A stretch of 64,000 nucleotides of DNA from a virus: the IMG/VR virus record IMGVR_UViG_3300037807_000878, positions 62,001 through 126,000 of that record; one strand, given 5' to 3'. Below, piece by piece: positions 42,824 to 52,800 of this stretch. The translations under genes were made by a program, and so were the position numbers. Position 1 is the stretch's first letter. Each line of letters starts with the position of its first letter. Below the pieces are notes generated by a model, which did no database searches, was not told the DNA's origin, and saw only the letters and a list, made by a program, of their open reading frames with translations.

Positions 42824-43213
42824 TTAATCATCTAAAATAAGAGAATACCTAACATCGGTATCCGTTAAAGCTTCTAGCTCTTTGAGCTTACTCTCAATAT
42901 CTGTAAGTTCTATAATCTTAGCCTGCGCAAGACAAGCGCTAGTAAGAGCTGTCATTAACTTGGGATTCACATTCCCCCAAATTAATTGAGGGATCATTAT
43001 ACCCATTACATCCCTAACCTGTTCTAAAGAATTTACCGTTGGTGGGATGGAATCTAAGGCATAGCTAGGCGCACCCTGCTCCTCTGGGACATCCTCGCCG
43101 AGAATGACTTCGTTGTAATGCTCCACGCAGTAGTCCTGTCGCCCGAAGACTGGCTTATCACACCTATCGCCATCATCGAACATAAACCTACACGTGTGTT
43201 TCGGTCCTGGCAT
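42824..43213 (-). CDS. Cys/His-motif protein, small-terminase-position candidate
   Basis: 129 residues. The N-terminus has CRFMFDDGDRC, then CVEHY, a C-C-C-H pattern resembling a small zinc-binding motif found in some phage packaging-region proteins. The rest is helical (about 55-115). It lies near the large terminase on the same strand but does not adjoin it. A DNA-recognition (small terminase) role is a guess from position. Confidence 0.55.
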   Translation of the reverse strand: MPGPKHTCRFMFDDGDRCDKPVFGRQDYCVEHYNEVILGEDVPEEQGAPSYALDSIPPTVNSLEQVRDVMGIMIPQLIWGNVNPKLMTALTSACLAQAKIIELTDIESKLKELEALTDTDVRYSLILDD

Positions 43214-45069
43214 TACTTCTTAACCTTTTTCCCTAGCGTTGCTTTTGCTATCTCTAGATCGTCTATGACTTTGCTAACATAGTCTAAAGCTCTTGTAACG
43301 TTTACTTCATCCGCCAAAGGTACACCTAGGCGAACTTGAAAAAGAAGCTTCGCTAATATAGATTCTAACTGTTTAATATCCTCTACATAAACTAGCGCAT
43401 CTAATACATCTAGATCATTTATAAAGTTGAGACCAAGCATGGCCTCGACCGAAGAATCAGGTATGAGTTTATCTTCTGCTAAACTAACTAACTCATGAGG
43501 TACATTAAGATTAATCTTTGTGTCTTTAAAGGGAGAAACGTTTCCTATAGTAACCTCTCCATTGTGTTGCCAAACTGAAGCTATGATAGCTCTAGAGGTT
43601 CCTTCAGAAAAACCTAAATTGATTAAGTACCAAATTAAAGCATTCTCATCGGTTGCATACTTCCCAAAGTTAGCATCAAAATCTTTGTCATCCAGTGTTA
43701 CTAGTTTCTCAGCTACTTTACCTTTAATATAATAATGCGGTACACCCTCTGCATTAAAACCTTTTATCTTAATTGAGTAGCCTAGATTATCCGCCAATAC
43801 GGAAGCAAAGGATTTATCTGTTAAATAGGTAAGGCTAATCTTGTTGTTGCCAACCTTATTTAATTTATAACTTGTTGGTATGTAATAAATTACTTCTCCT
43901 TCCATATCTTCCGCAACATCCCCTAGATTTGAAAAAGGCGCGTCAACTTCTTTGGAATACTTAATAGTAATTTCCTTCCCGAAGTGTGTTTTAGCTTTAA
44001 AAACTAAACCCTTGTTGACAACAGATGGTTTTTCTAAAGCTGTAAAAGGTGCAGTGCAACGCTGCTCAGCTCCTTCTGTAAAGCTAAAACAATACTGCTT
44101 ATGTTTCTCTATAGTGGTAACGCGAGGGGCATGCGAATCTCTTAAGTAGTAACCTGAGAAACCTTCCCCAATGGTATAGTCTTCTCCATTATACCACATA
44201 GAAAAGCCTAAAGGCCTTGCTAATAAATCCGTTACGGTTTCTACATGATAGCCTATCAGCGTGTTATTTTTACTCGTAATAACCGAAGACATGCCTGATG
44301 CAGTTAAAGGCTTTGGGGCCTCCATAAAATCTTCGGCTATGAAAGGTTTTCTGTCCTCTCTTGAGATAAAGATATTATCGCTCCTATCCATCTCTTGGGC
44401 CAGATTTACGTCGTATTTGGAAAGCTCTTCGAGGATCTTCTCGCGGCCTTCTATCTTAGTAATATTAAATCTATCATCGCTAGCCAGCGCTATCCAGCCT
44501 TTGTGGTTTGAGGAATAAAAAATCCATAAAGCTCTATATGGAATATCTTTTAGGAGCGATTTTATTCTCTTGGCAATTAGGTTGTCTTCTTTCTTGCCCA
44601 TAGAATCGAGAATAATTTTAAGCATTCCTGGTCCGATACCTGCTTTTTTAGCCCCCGCTTTAAAAAGGCTTGCTGTTTTTCTTATATTATTATTAGATTT
44701 CTTTCCTGGAGGGCTCGTTTTTACCGGCATGTCTCCTCTACCTTTTCTCTTGGGTTTAAGTTTCCCCATAGATTTTCCTAAATATTCAGTTAAGCGTGTT
44801 ATAGTTAATGGAATGTATTGCGTGTCATCGACAATGAAAACATCTAGATTGCTCAGAGAGAACTCAGATATTACTAGCGGTATAACAGCGCTCATGCCGG
44901 TTGATTTATTCTCTAACATAATACCACCCATGGCGGTGCCCGAACTCGGATCAACCGTTTTGAACTTAATGCCCTGCATATAATCAGCTATGAAAGGGTA
45001 GTCAGAGTAGATAAACTCTAAAATCTGCTGAGGCCAAAAATTATGGTCATTTCCTAATTGTCTTTTCAT
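43213..45069 (-). CDS. Large unknown virion-region protein
   Basis: 618 residues, mostly alpha/beta with long beta stretches and no recognised catalytic motif. A basic linker (KPKRKGRG, about 104-111) follows an N-terminal domain of ~100 residues. Its place between the spike gene and the packaging genes, and its size, would suit a structural or DNA-injection protein. No portal was found elsewhere in the window, but nothing in this protein shows the portal stem pattern, so that label is not applied. Confidence 0.6.
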   Translation of the reverse strand: MKRQLGNDHNFWPQQILEFIYSDYPFIADYMQGIKFKTVDPSSGTAMGGIMLENKSTGMSAVIPLVISEFSLSNLDVFIVDDTQYIPLTITRLTEYLGKSMGKLKPKRKGRGDMPVKTSPPGKKSNNNIRKTASLFKAGAKKAGIGPGMLKIILDSMGKKEDNLIAKRIKSLLKDIPYRALWIFYSSNHKGWIALASDDRFNITKIEGREKILEELSKYDVNLAQEMDRSDNIFISREDRKPFIAEDFMEAPKPLTASGMSSVITSKNNTLIGYHVETVTDLLARPLGFSMWYNGEDYTIGEGFSGYYLRDSHAPRVTTIEKHKQYCFSFTEGAEQRCTAPFTALEKPSVVNKGLVFKAKTHFGKEITIKYSKEVDAPFSNLGDVAEDMEGEVIYYIPTSYKLNKVGNNKISLTYLTDKSFASVLADNLGYSIKIKGFNAEGVPHYYIKGKVAEKLVTLDDKDFDANFGKYATDENALIWYLINLGFSEGTSRAIIASVWQHNGEVTIGNVSPFKDTKINLNVPHELVSLAEDKLIPDSSVEAMLGLNFINDLDVLDALVYVEDIKQLESILAKLLFQVRLGVPLADEVNVTRALDYVSKVIDDLEIAKATLGKKVKK

Positions 45070-45084
45070 TTTTTCTAGTATTTG

Positions 45085-46287
45085 TTAGTATTCTGGTAAG
45101 CAAGCCGCTCCCACTATAGTACCAGAAGAATTTAAACCTGCCGTAGCGGTAGTCATGCCTTGAACGGTTAAATTACCAGCTATCGTCACATTACCCATAA
45201 AAGTAGTATTGGGACACTGTATTTTAACATCTGAGGCCGATATCGCCACAGTACCTCCGCTATTCAGCACTACTGTACTTGTCGCTGCAACAAGAATAGT
45301 GCTGGCATTAATCATTACTGTTCCTTCTGTGCCAGTTAGACCTCCTTTCATGGAAACAATAGGAGCTTGTAATGTAGCCATCTGCGTTAAGGGTTCTAGA
45401 TCAAAACTTAAGGGAGCTGTTAATTTTAAAGCCTGTAATGCAGTCACTGGTTGACGTGCATTCGCCATCTCTGGTCCTGGTAGCCCTGACATGATAGAAT
45501 AACCACCAGACTTAGTTGCTATTATTGCTGCTGTATTATTGAAATTTTGTAAATGAATAGGAGTAATCGGATTTGCTTCTATCTCCAAACTGGACATACC
45601 TAAATTTCCCTGCTCTGTATATACAAACTGTCCCCAATTATCACTAGCCTTGGCTCTTACAAGGCGTGTATATTGTCCTGGTCTTGGTACCCCTGGCGGC
45701 GCAGCATTACCAATTAAGGGATGAGGTCCCCATGTTTCATGACCACTTTCAGTGAATAGGCTGTATCTCCAAGTTTCTACTTCTATGGAATTCGTTTCCC
45801 CCTCAACTTTTATATGACTGCTATTCGCTTTGAGCTCTATCCCGCCTGATTTATCTAAGAAAATAAACGACGACCGCTCTGGCATTTTAACACGCGGCCC
45901 TCCTATAACAACCTCACCTGGTGACATAGGGCGATTGAACCCCCCAACAACAGGGAGGTTAGCTGTTGCATCAGTAAGTGCAGATAAAACAGAACCTAAA
46001 ATATAGATAAGCCCATGCATTGTTTCCCCTACTAAAACCTCTTCGTCTCTGTTAAACAGCCGAATAAAGCCTGCATTTGTTTTCGGATCATACGAGCCGG
46101 GCATCATCGGGATGTTATTTAACTCCGTAGCATCCTCTAATACAACTGTAAACAATCCACTATATACACTCTGTGGGATACCATTTTTTATAATAGGCTC
46201 AGCACCTTTTATCTTCCCATGCCATAGTTTTGCCCATTTAGGACCAGAAAAAGGAGCAGGAGCAGTAAAATTAGTAAGACGGGGCAT
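45085..46287 (-). CDS. Baseplate/tail spike protein with C-terminal beta-helix repeats
   Basis: 400 residues from the ATG at 46287; a longer frame to 46410 would run across the divergent promoter and the RT gene and is rejected. The N-terminal half is a beta-barrel-like domain. The C-terminal ~90 residues are short regular strands (GTVMINASTILVAATSTVVL, GGTVAISASDVKI, GNVTIAGNLTVQG), the hallmark of triple-stranded beta-helix spikes of the gp5/gpV/VgrG class. It likely forms the membrane-piercing tip of the contractile tail. Confidence 0.72.
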   Translation of the reverse strand: MPRLTNFTAPAPFSGPKWAKLWHGKIKGAEPIIKNGIPQSVYSGLFTVVLEDATELNNIPMMPGSYDPKTNAGFIRLFNRDEEVLVGETMHGLIYILGSVLSALTDATANLPVVGGFNRPMSPGEVVIGGPRVKMPERSSFIFLDKSGGIELKANSSHIKVEGETNSIEVETWRYSLFTESGHETWGPHPLIGNAAPPGVPRPGQYTRLVRAKASDNWGQFVYTEQGNLGMSSLEIEANPITPIHLQNFNNTAAIIATKSGGYSIMSGLPGPEMANARQPVTALQALKLTAPLSFDLEPLTQMATLQAPIVSMKGGLTGTEGTVMINASTILVAATSTVVLNSGGTVAISASDVKIQCPNTTFMGNVTIAGNLTVQGMTTATAGLNSSGTIVGAACLPEY

Positions 46288-46320
46288 TTTAAAAATGTAT
46301 ATAACTAGGTATAAAACCGT
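46288..46320. promoter_or_regulatory. Compact divergent promoter between spike and reverse transcriptase
   Basis: Only 33 bases separate two divergent starts. Plus strand: AAAAATGTA (46291-46299) and TATAAA (46310-46315), then five bases to the ATG at 46321. Minus strand: TATACA (overlapping the AAAAATGTA box) followed by TTTTTAAA and the ATG at 46287. Both transcripts would be leaderless or nearly so. Confidence 0.55.
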
Positions 46321-47502
46321 ATGACAGAACGTTACAAGTCGCATATCATACCGAAACAAAATTCCAAAGGTTTCAGAATCATACATGAGTTTGCAGATAT
46401 TAGCAAACACAAAGAAGCTTTAGGCTATATACGATCTTTTTATAAGGCGGTTCCTTTATTAGACCGAAATAACCGTAAAGTCTCTCTATATAACACTGTG
46501 CATGGTTACCCGTATGGTAATCCTAACATGATCTCTCTATTACGGCGTTTCTTAAAAGAGGATGAATCTAAACCTAATAGTATCTTGTGCGGGTTCGATC
46601 TAACTAATTTTTATCATTTTATTACTAAAGCAAAACTTAAGAACTCAGCTTTTTCTAACTTAATGCCTCACTTAGACCAGGCTTTTGTCTCAATAGGGAA
46701 TAGCATTGAAGTACTGTCGCAAGGGAGCCCGCTATCACAAGATATCTCTAATATGTGTTTACTGGAAACAGATCTTAAGATAATGGCCCTACTCAATACA
46801 TTTAATACTTGGACTAAGAGAACAGAGACGGTACTACTTAACCCAGGGAATATGTCTCAGCATTTTAACCTTCCATTAGATTACGAGTTTGAGCATAGGT
46901 ACGACATACCTATTATATATAAAAGCGGTAGTAGCTATCTATCGAATTTAATTGGACCTGTAAAGGCAGCGAAAATAACTGCTATTTATGAGAAAAAGGA
47001 AGTAAGCGAGGTTTTGCGTGCTTCTTATATGAGATACGTGGACAATATTTATATCTTAGTTCGCGGTGTGGAAGATATACCTTCTTCTCTACTTAAGGAC
47101 ATAGCTACTGCCTTAACTACACGCAGTAAGACTTTTTTCCTTAAGAAGCAGTTTGATATAAATTATCGTAAAGATAGCGTCTCTTCTACAATGAGTAATA
47201 GAAAAATGCCTATTTTAGGTTTAAATGCTTCTAAGCGCCTTAAGTGCAGTAGATATTATCTTAATAACCTAAGAGCTGGCTTGTTTCAGTTTGCACAGGG
47301 ACGCTGGGAAGATATTCCTCAAAGTTTGGTTTCGTCCGTAATCTATGCTCTATACGTAGACCCTCGTTCTCATAACCGTCTACGGAAATGTATGAAACTG
47401 ATACGAGAAAAAGATCTATCTAAGGCGCCTAATGCAAAAATACTCATCTCTTTTACCGATACTAAAAATAAATTAACACATGAACTACCAAGCGCTTATT
47501 GA
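46321..47502 (+). CDS. Reverse transcriptase with YVDN catalytic box
   Basis: 393 residues. The RT blocks occur in order: KGFRIIHEFA (RT1, about 17-26), VHGYPYG (RT2), FDLTNFYHF with Asp93 (motif A), LSQGSPLSQDISN (motif B, about 136-148), then a ~75-residue insertion, SYMRYVDNIYILV (motif C, Tyr239-Val-Asp241-Asn242) and LGLNASKR (RT6/7). The second catalytic Asp of YxDD is Asn, rare among bacterial RTs but compatible with activity in some polymerases. It overlaps the next gene by 23 bases. It is not a group II intron ORF (no maturase or intron visible), and retron or DGR status is not supported by visible RNA or repeats. Possibly an Abi/UG-type RT carried by the phage. Confidence 0.82.
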   Translation: MTERYKSHIIPKQNSKGFRIIHEFADISKHKEALGYIRSFYKAVPLLDRNNRKVSLYNTVHGYPYGNPNMISLLRRFLKEDESKPNSILCGFDLTNFYHFITKAKLKNSAFSNLMPHLDQAFVSIGNSIEVLSQGSPLSQDISNMCLLETDLKIMALLNTFNTWTKRTETVLLNPGNMSQHFNLPLDYEFEHRYDIPIIYKSGSSYLSNLIGPVKAAKITAIYEKKEVSEVLRASYMRYVDNIYILVRGVEDIPSSLLKDIATALTTRSKTFFLKKQFDINYRKDSVSSTMSNRKMPILGLNASKRLKCSRYYLNNLRAGLFQFAQGRWEDIPQSLVSSVIYALYVDPRSHNRLRKCMKLIREKDLSKAPNAKILISFTDTKNKLTHELPSAY

Positions 47503-48139
47503 GTTTCAAATAGAGTGTCTAGACAAATACATAGAAAGAAAGGTAAGCTCTGACGAAAAATTAAAGGGCTTGGCAAGAAAGAGGATACTAGATGAGGAGG
47601 GAAATGCTTTACTGATTAATATGCCTAAATATTATAAAATACTTTGTTTTACCTGTGGAATGATACGACCTCTTTATGCATCAAGGTTACCTGAAAAATC
47701 TAACCCCTCTATTGGGAGATTAAAAGAGATCCTTGAAACGGCCTCTGCTACAAGATCTTTCTTACCCCGAAGTATAAATCTATCCAGTACTATATTTGCT
47801 TACTTAAACCCTTTTGAATTTCGTTGTTACACTAATACCGCAAAGGTTATTTTATTTAAAACTAGGGGATCTTTAAAATTTCCTTATAAAACATCCATGC
47901 AGATAACAGAAGGAAAAGATGAAATCTTTTTATCTGATCCAGTAGAAAAAGATATGCACCTATTAATAGAAGAAATAGCTTACAGTTTTTATACGAGGAT
48001 TAAACTAGATGAACTTAATAGAGAACAAGAGGTACAAGGTATACAAAACATAAGTACTATAAAAGAAAAAGATTATATTCCAGTAGAAAAAGGTTTAGAT
48101 ATAGAAGAACCTATAAAAAGTATAATCGAAAAGGCTTAA
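47480..48139 (+). CDS. Unknown partner protein of the reverse transcriptase
   Basis: 219 residues, starting inside the RT gene and therefore coupled to it. Helical ends with a beta-rich centre. One CFTC pair (about 55-58). No domain recognised. The constant overlap makes it the obvious candidate for an RT accessory or effector protein. It ends convergently with the HNH gene (4-base overlap). Confidence 0.65.
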   Translation: MNYQALIEFQIECLDKYIERKVSSDEKLKGLARKRILDEEGNALLINMPKYYKILCFTCGMIRPLYASRLPEKSNPSIGRLKEILETASATRSFLPRSINLSSTIFAYLNPFEFRCYTNTAKVILFKTRGSLKFPYKTSMQITEGKDEIFLSDPVEKDMHLLIEEIAYSFYTRIKLDELNREQEVQGIQNISTIKEKDYIPVEKGLDIEEPIKSIIEKA

Positions 48140-48480
48140 AATTCCCAGTCAAAACTACAGCTTGAACAAGCTATCTTCCTTTCCTCGCTGTCTACCCTCC
48201 ACTCGGCTCCGCACCTCGTGCAATCGTTTGGGGGAACAGACATTAACCACTTTTGATAATCTTCCTCTGCTTTGTCATGTACAATTCGATGACATACATT
48301 ACAAAGTAGAGCCAGATTAACAGCGTTATTTAAATAACGCCACCCACGCCCTCTACCTCGTGTAACAATATGATGCACCTCTAATCTTTTTTTTGAGAAA
48401 CAATGCTCACATCTATTACAAGCTCGTTTATATACATAAGCAATAGTTTTTTTGCTTAAGCCGTGTTGGGAATGCGTCAT
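48136..48480 (-). CDS. HNH endonuclease with C-terminal zinc ribbon
   Basis: 114 residues. CNRCEHCFSKKRLEVHHIVTR (in short pieces, about 21-41), LNNAVNLALLC and CHRIVH give the complete HNH motif with structural zinc cysteines. The last ~35 residues (CTRCGAEW ... CSSCSFDW) form a second zinc ribbon. HNH enzymes nick or cut DNA and serve in packaging, homing or restriction. Its ATG overlaps the upstream stop by one base. Confidence 0.9.
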   Translation of the reverse strand: MTHSQHGLSKKTIAYVYKRACNRCEHCFSKKRLEVHHIVTRGRGRGWRYLNNAVNLALLCNVCHRIVHDKAEEDYQKWLMSVPPNDCTRCGAEWRVDSEERKIACSSCSFDWEF

Positions 48481-48872
48481 TAAAGCTCTATATAGTAAGC
48501 AGTGCCTGATATGAAAAACTGCCCACTGCTTTCAGTAGCCTGTAACATAAGGGTGGCTCCTTTTGTTAGTACAATAGGATTACTTAACGATAAAGAATTT
48601 ACAACTGGAGTAGTACCCATATGCATTCCTTTTAAAAGATCATTTGATCCTGTATCCTCGCCATCAGTAAACCTGAAATCTCCAGTCGTGCTTGAGGCGC
48701 CAGCAAAGCAAGTTATAGTCCACCCCAAAAGTAATATTCTTTTACTAGCTGATGAGGGGGCAACTATAATAGAATTTGCTATTGGGACACTTCCATTTGT
48801 CTCTAAAGAAAAAGAAGCACATAAGGTAGGTTTTGCATTACCTGTTAAATCATTAATATTTCTAATAGTCAT
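48480..48872 (-). CDS. Beta-domain protein related to the repeat fibre head
   Basis: 130 residues. It aligns with the C-terminal domain of the repeat-stalk protein at 33183-33899: both have ETNG/ATNG, an (A)APxxxSKR/KVxxxG(W/Y) strand, a GDFRF/GSWVI region and a final (I)SGTAYYIEL / LTGVLYYRVE strand. Here there is no stalk. Likely a virion-surface domain (capsid or fibre head). One-base overlaps tie it to both neighbours. Confidence 0.6.
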   Translation of the reverse strand: MTIRNINDLTGNAKPTLCASFSLETNGSVPIANSIIVAPSSASKRILLLGWTITCFAGASSTTGDFRFTDGEDTGSNDLLKGMHMGTTPVVNSLSLSNPIVLTKGATLMLQATESSGQFFISGTAYYIEL

Positions 48873-49198
48873 TATTTACCACCACATCCTTTACACCCTT
48901 TACCATTAGTGGGTTTAATAAGGAAGTATTCTAATAACATTATAAACCAACTTGTGCCCGATGCTATACAGCCATCGAAAAAGAAATTCCCGGTTATGCC
49001 TTGTCCGCATAAGCTTACTATTAAACCTGCCCAGAAACCCACGCATAAGGGACAGTTAAAAAAGGTATGTAACGATCTCCAGGGTTTAAAGCCTCGTAAC
49101 TTTTCATACCAAAAGCGCCTGAAGCCTTCAAAAATACTGCCTTTAGTTATTATAGCTGTAACGCCGAAACTGATTAAAGTAAAAGGGATGATGGACAT
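48872..49198 (-). CDS. Small integral membrane protein (DUF1360-like)
   Basis: 108 residues from the ATG at 49198; a GTG at 49228 is an alternative that overlaps the upstream gene. Two hydrophobic segments, with CPLCVGFWAGLIVSLCG between them, as in small DUF1360-type proteins described in phages and Bacillus. The C-terminus ends in CKGCGGK. Role unknown. Confidence 0.6.
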   Translation of the reverse strand: MSIIPFTLISFGVTAIITKGSIFEGFRRFWYEKLRGFKPWRSLHTFFNCPLCVGFWAGLIVSLCGQGITGNFFFDGCIASGTSWFIMLLEYFLIKPTNGKGCKGCGGK

Positions 49199-49202
49199 TA
49201 TT

Positions 49203-49883
49203 TTAATTTGGAAGAATCTCTTTAACACGAAGTAAATCTACTTTAGTATTCCATTTGGAAGCTAAAAATTTTATAGCATATAACGTAGATTCATCATAGT
49301 TTGCATCTTCTACCTTAAATTGTATAGCAGAAGAAGGCGCAGTCAAGCAATTTAAACCTAAAGAATGCAGATGCATTTGATGATCATATTGACCTAAACA
49401 TACATTATTAAATGGAGGTTCGTATCTATAACTGTCCACGCGCCAAGACCAAAGACAATCATCTAATACATGAGCTAAATGTCGGGAGGGGACTTCGTTT
49501 CCATCTATACTCTCCCAATTACCATGTATAAAATACCCAATTGCCCCTATAGCGCCTATAGTTTTATCCCTTCGATGTTGCTGAAGGTAAGAAAAATAAT
49601 CTTCAGTTATTATAGTCCCTGGAGCGATTCTGGTTACCCAGTCGGCTTTAGGGTATAACTCGTATATCTTATTACGGTTTAAATAACCGCCAGCAAAAAC
49701 TTTTGGGTTACACACAATAACTCTAGATTCTTCTGTAGTCCATTTCTTAGCCTCTAGGTAAGAGTCATAGGTTTCAGGAAGAAGAACAAACCAAAAAGCT
49801 CTTCCCACACATTTTAAGAGACTCTCGTAGGTATTCTTTGCTGCAATACCCATCGAGCCTTTATCACACAGTATAACTTCCAT
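49203..49883 (-). CDS. Glycosyltransferase-like protein (GT-A type candidate)
   Basis: 226 residues. The segment ADWVTRIAPGTIITEDYFSYLQQH (in short pieces, about 80-103) resembles the donor-binding part of GT2-like enzymes, where an Asp-rich DxD is usual; here the acidic motif is weaker (EDYF). Trp/Tyr-rich middle region and a C-terminal Val/Glu block. It is encoded directly after the RNA polymerase gene. Modest confidence in family, none in substrate. Confidence 0.5.
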   Translation of the reverse strand: MEVILCDKGSMGIAAKNTYESLLKCVGRAFWFVLLPETYDSYLEAKKWTTEESRVIVCNPKVFAGGYLNRNKIYELYPKADWVTRIAPGTIITEDYFSYLQQHRRDKTIGAIGAIGYFIHGNWESIDGNEVPSRHLAHVLDDCLWSWRVDSYRYEPPFNNVCLGQYDHQMHLHSLGLNCLTAPSSAIQFKVEDANYDESTLYAIKFLASKWNTKVDLLRVKEILPN

Positions 49884-52800
49884 CTAGAATTCACCTTTTG
49901 TACCTGGCTTATCCTTAAAATCACCTAAAAGCCAAGAGTTTATAGGGTTGATGCTGCGTATTTTGGCAACTGAGCCTTTTATAGCCGCCTCTGGAATAGC
50001 TGTTCTAGCTTCTCTTCTTGCAGATTGTGCCAAGAAATCATTACGTAACAAGGGTACTCTATTAGCCCCCTCTAAGCGTGCCGCATATTTTATGAGGGCG
50101 CCATTTTTGTTTAATTTATCTAATACTGCTATTTTCTCCATATCACCTGGCTCATACTTAAGAGAAGTTCCTGGATCTATTACACGCGCATGCTCAGTCA
50201 GGGAGCGACTTAAGACTTCGAAGTGTATGGGGTTTAAGGAAATTCCATTAGAAGAATACAGGTTCCGCATGCTATTTGTCAAGTACTTTCTTGCCCCTAA
50301 TAAGCCTTCTACTTCAAGTACTTTTCTAGGATGCCTTAATCCTGTAGTGAGTGCCTGTCCTCGTTCCACGCGTTGATCCTTTTTAACCAAAGGATTAACT
50401 ATATCTGTAGCATGATATTTTCTATCATCTACGTGTATGTCCCAGCCCCCACCTAACGCTTTCTCTACTTTGGTTACAAAACCTGTAGACTCGGCCACAG
50501 GAGCTTCATTAAAAAAACTATTAGGTATCTTACCAAATAGGTTGTTTGCATCTCGTGCTAAGGTCTTAGGCCCTCCTTCTTCTGAACCCTTTCCTGAGTG
50601 AAAAACACGCATTAAACCTTGTGTAATACTTTCACTAGTTACTTGAGCAGCTTCCGCGCCAACATGGTCTCCTATAGTTGGTAATCTAAACTGATCATTT
50701 AGACCGTGACATTTTACGCAAATACCTTGTACCGCTTCGCATGTTAATGGCGAGCGTACCAGGAACATCTTTTTCTTGTGTGTTTTTAAATATACCTCAT
50801 CAATAGGAGAAGAACCATCCACTAGAAAACGCCCTATTATGAAAGGGTCTGTGCGAGACAAGCTGATGCCTTTTGTTGTCAAACAGTCTTTTTCAGTTAT
50901 AACAAGCTCCATTCCAGCATGTACTTCATCCTTGCTTAGCTCCCCTCCTTTAGCAACGCCTCTTACTTTAGAAATCATTCCGCTTCTAGCTGCAAACTGA
51001 GTATTTATATAATCAGAAGCATTCATACCTTGAGCATAACCAGTAGATAGAGAGTTGTCTTGTAAACCCTGTCCAGCTACTCCTTCCATGAAGCCAGGCG
51101 TGTATAGCATCTGCGTCAGATTACTCCATTTCCCTTTTGCACCAGATCTCTTCATATCATAAAGGCGATTCTTATCGAAAAAACTTTTAAAGGTTTTTTG
51201 AGTTTTAGCCATACCCTTGTCTAAGTTATCTGCGTACTTATTATCTTTACCGTATACATCTACTAGAGATGCGACCTGCTTATCTAAAGCCTTTGGTGTA
51301 GTAATATCATTTAAAGATATACTAAAGCCAGCAAGGTATACATACTTATTTCCTAAGTCTTTTAAGGTGTTTAAAAGATCGGCAGCTTTTGATGCACTCT
51401 CTTTATATATAGCTTTAATTAAGTCTTGAATAACGCCTTTATCCAGACTTTTCCCTTTTATAATGGAATGATATTTAGCTGGAATATTCTTGTATAAAAT
51501 AGCCCAACCTAAGCTTACTTTTTTACCTTGTATAGTTACTTCATCGTTTAAAGTTATCTCGTTTTTTAGGAAAGAAGCCTCTGCTGCACTTAGATTTGTG
51601 TACGTTTTCTGTGAGCTCTTTCCTTTTTTACTCAATATATAAAGACCGAGGACAGCCTCGTTAGAAGGCATTGGCAAGATATTGCGATCAGGACCGAACA
51701 AAGAGTTGCTTGGCATCAGCTTTCTAGCTGCTTCAAGTCGTGCACCTTCTGTAACTGGAACATGCATATTCATTGTGTCCCATACAAAATAACCATAATC
51801 AGTAGCAAAGTTTTTGTAATCCTTAACGGTGATATCATACATATCAATAGTGCGCCCTGTCTTTCTGGAAGAAGTAATTAAGCCCCATCTAACGGCTTTG
51901 TTCTGTACTAATTTCATATATTCCCTAGGTAAAACTTCCAGCTCCTCATCTGTCATATGTGATAAAAAGAAATTGAAAGCTGCACGAGTCCATGGCTCAT
52001 AGCCGAGTTCTATCCAATCGCTATAAGATTTTAATGAATAAGCATAGCGTAATTTATTAGCTTTCATTTTTGAATCTATTCTAAATCGGGTAGTTTCAAG
52101 AATGAGCATACTTACAAAAGTAGGTACAGGGATAAAATCGTGTGCCTTTAAAGATATACTTAGTAGCTTGCTATCATCCAAGAAGGCCCGGCTTAGAGCA
52201 GAGAAATAGTGCGCATTCTTCAGGTAAAAATTCTTTACATCTAATTGTTTAAACTCTAAGCTATAGATAGAGCAGTTTTTAATTTTCTTCGAAGTGAATG
52301 TACCATCTACGCCAACGGACTGGACCAGCTTTGCTATGTCATCTAAGAAGGCTTTGTTCTTTGTTTCTCTTATAGCAAAAGAATCTTTATTAAGCATGAT
52401 AGAGGCTTCAATTAGGCCAGACACAAAGGCTTCTCTTTCTTTTTTAGAAACACCTATTAAAAAAGAAGGGAGCCTTAACTCATCATTCAAGTAGACGTTA
52501 GAGTCTATCCAGTTTAAAATAAAAGGACTAATGAAGCGGCCTTGTGTATCAAAATGAGCCTCTTTATACTCATTAACTAGCCTAGCTCTACCTTCTAGGA
52601 AAGTAGAATTGCTAAAAGTGTATCCCCCGACACGTTTTTTATTATTGCGCGTAGAGCCAGTAAAGAAACCTAGACTAGATATTAAATGCAGTCTTTCTTG
52701 TTCTGAGCGGCTATTAGATACGCCCTCAAACTTATTTGGATTAGCATACTCAATATCAAAAAGACGAGGGACACATAGAAAAGAAGCGTCGGCTGGTTTT

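Noticed and set aside
43213-45069. Portal protein
   Set aside because: Size and position near the terminase would fit, but no portal-type helical stem or clip pattern is visible. The portal may lie outside the window.
46321-48900. Diversity-generating retroelement around the reverse transcriptase
   Set aside because: RYVDN resembles DGR RTs, but I see no template/variable repeat pair, no Avd-sized helical gene and no C-type-lectin target next to it. It needs a genome-wide repeat search before being claimed.
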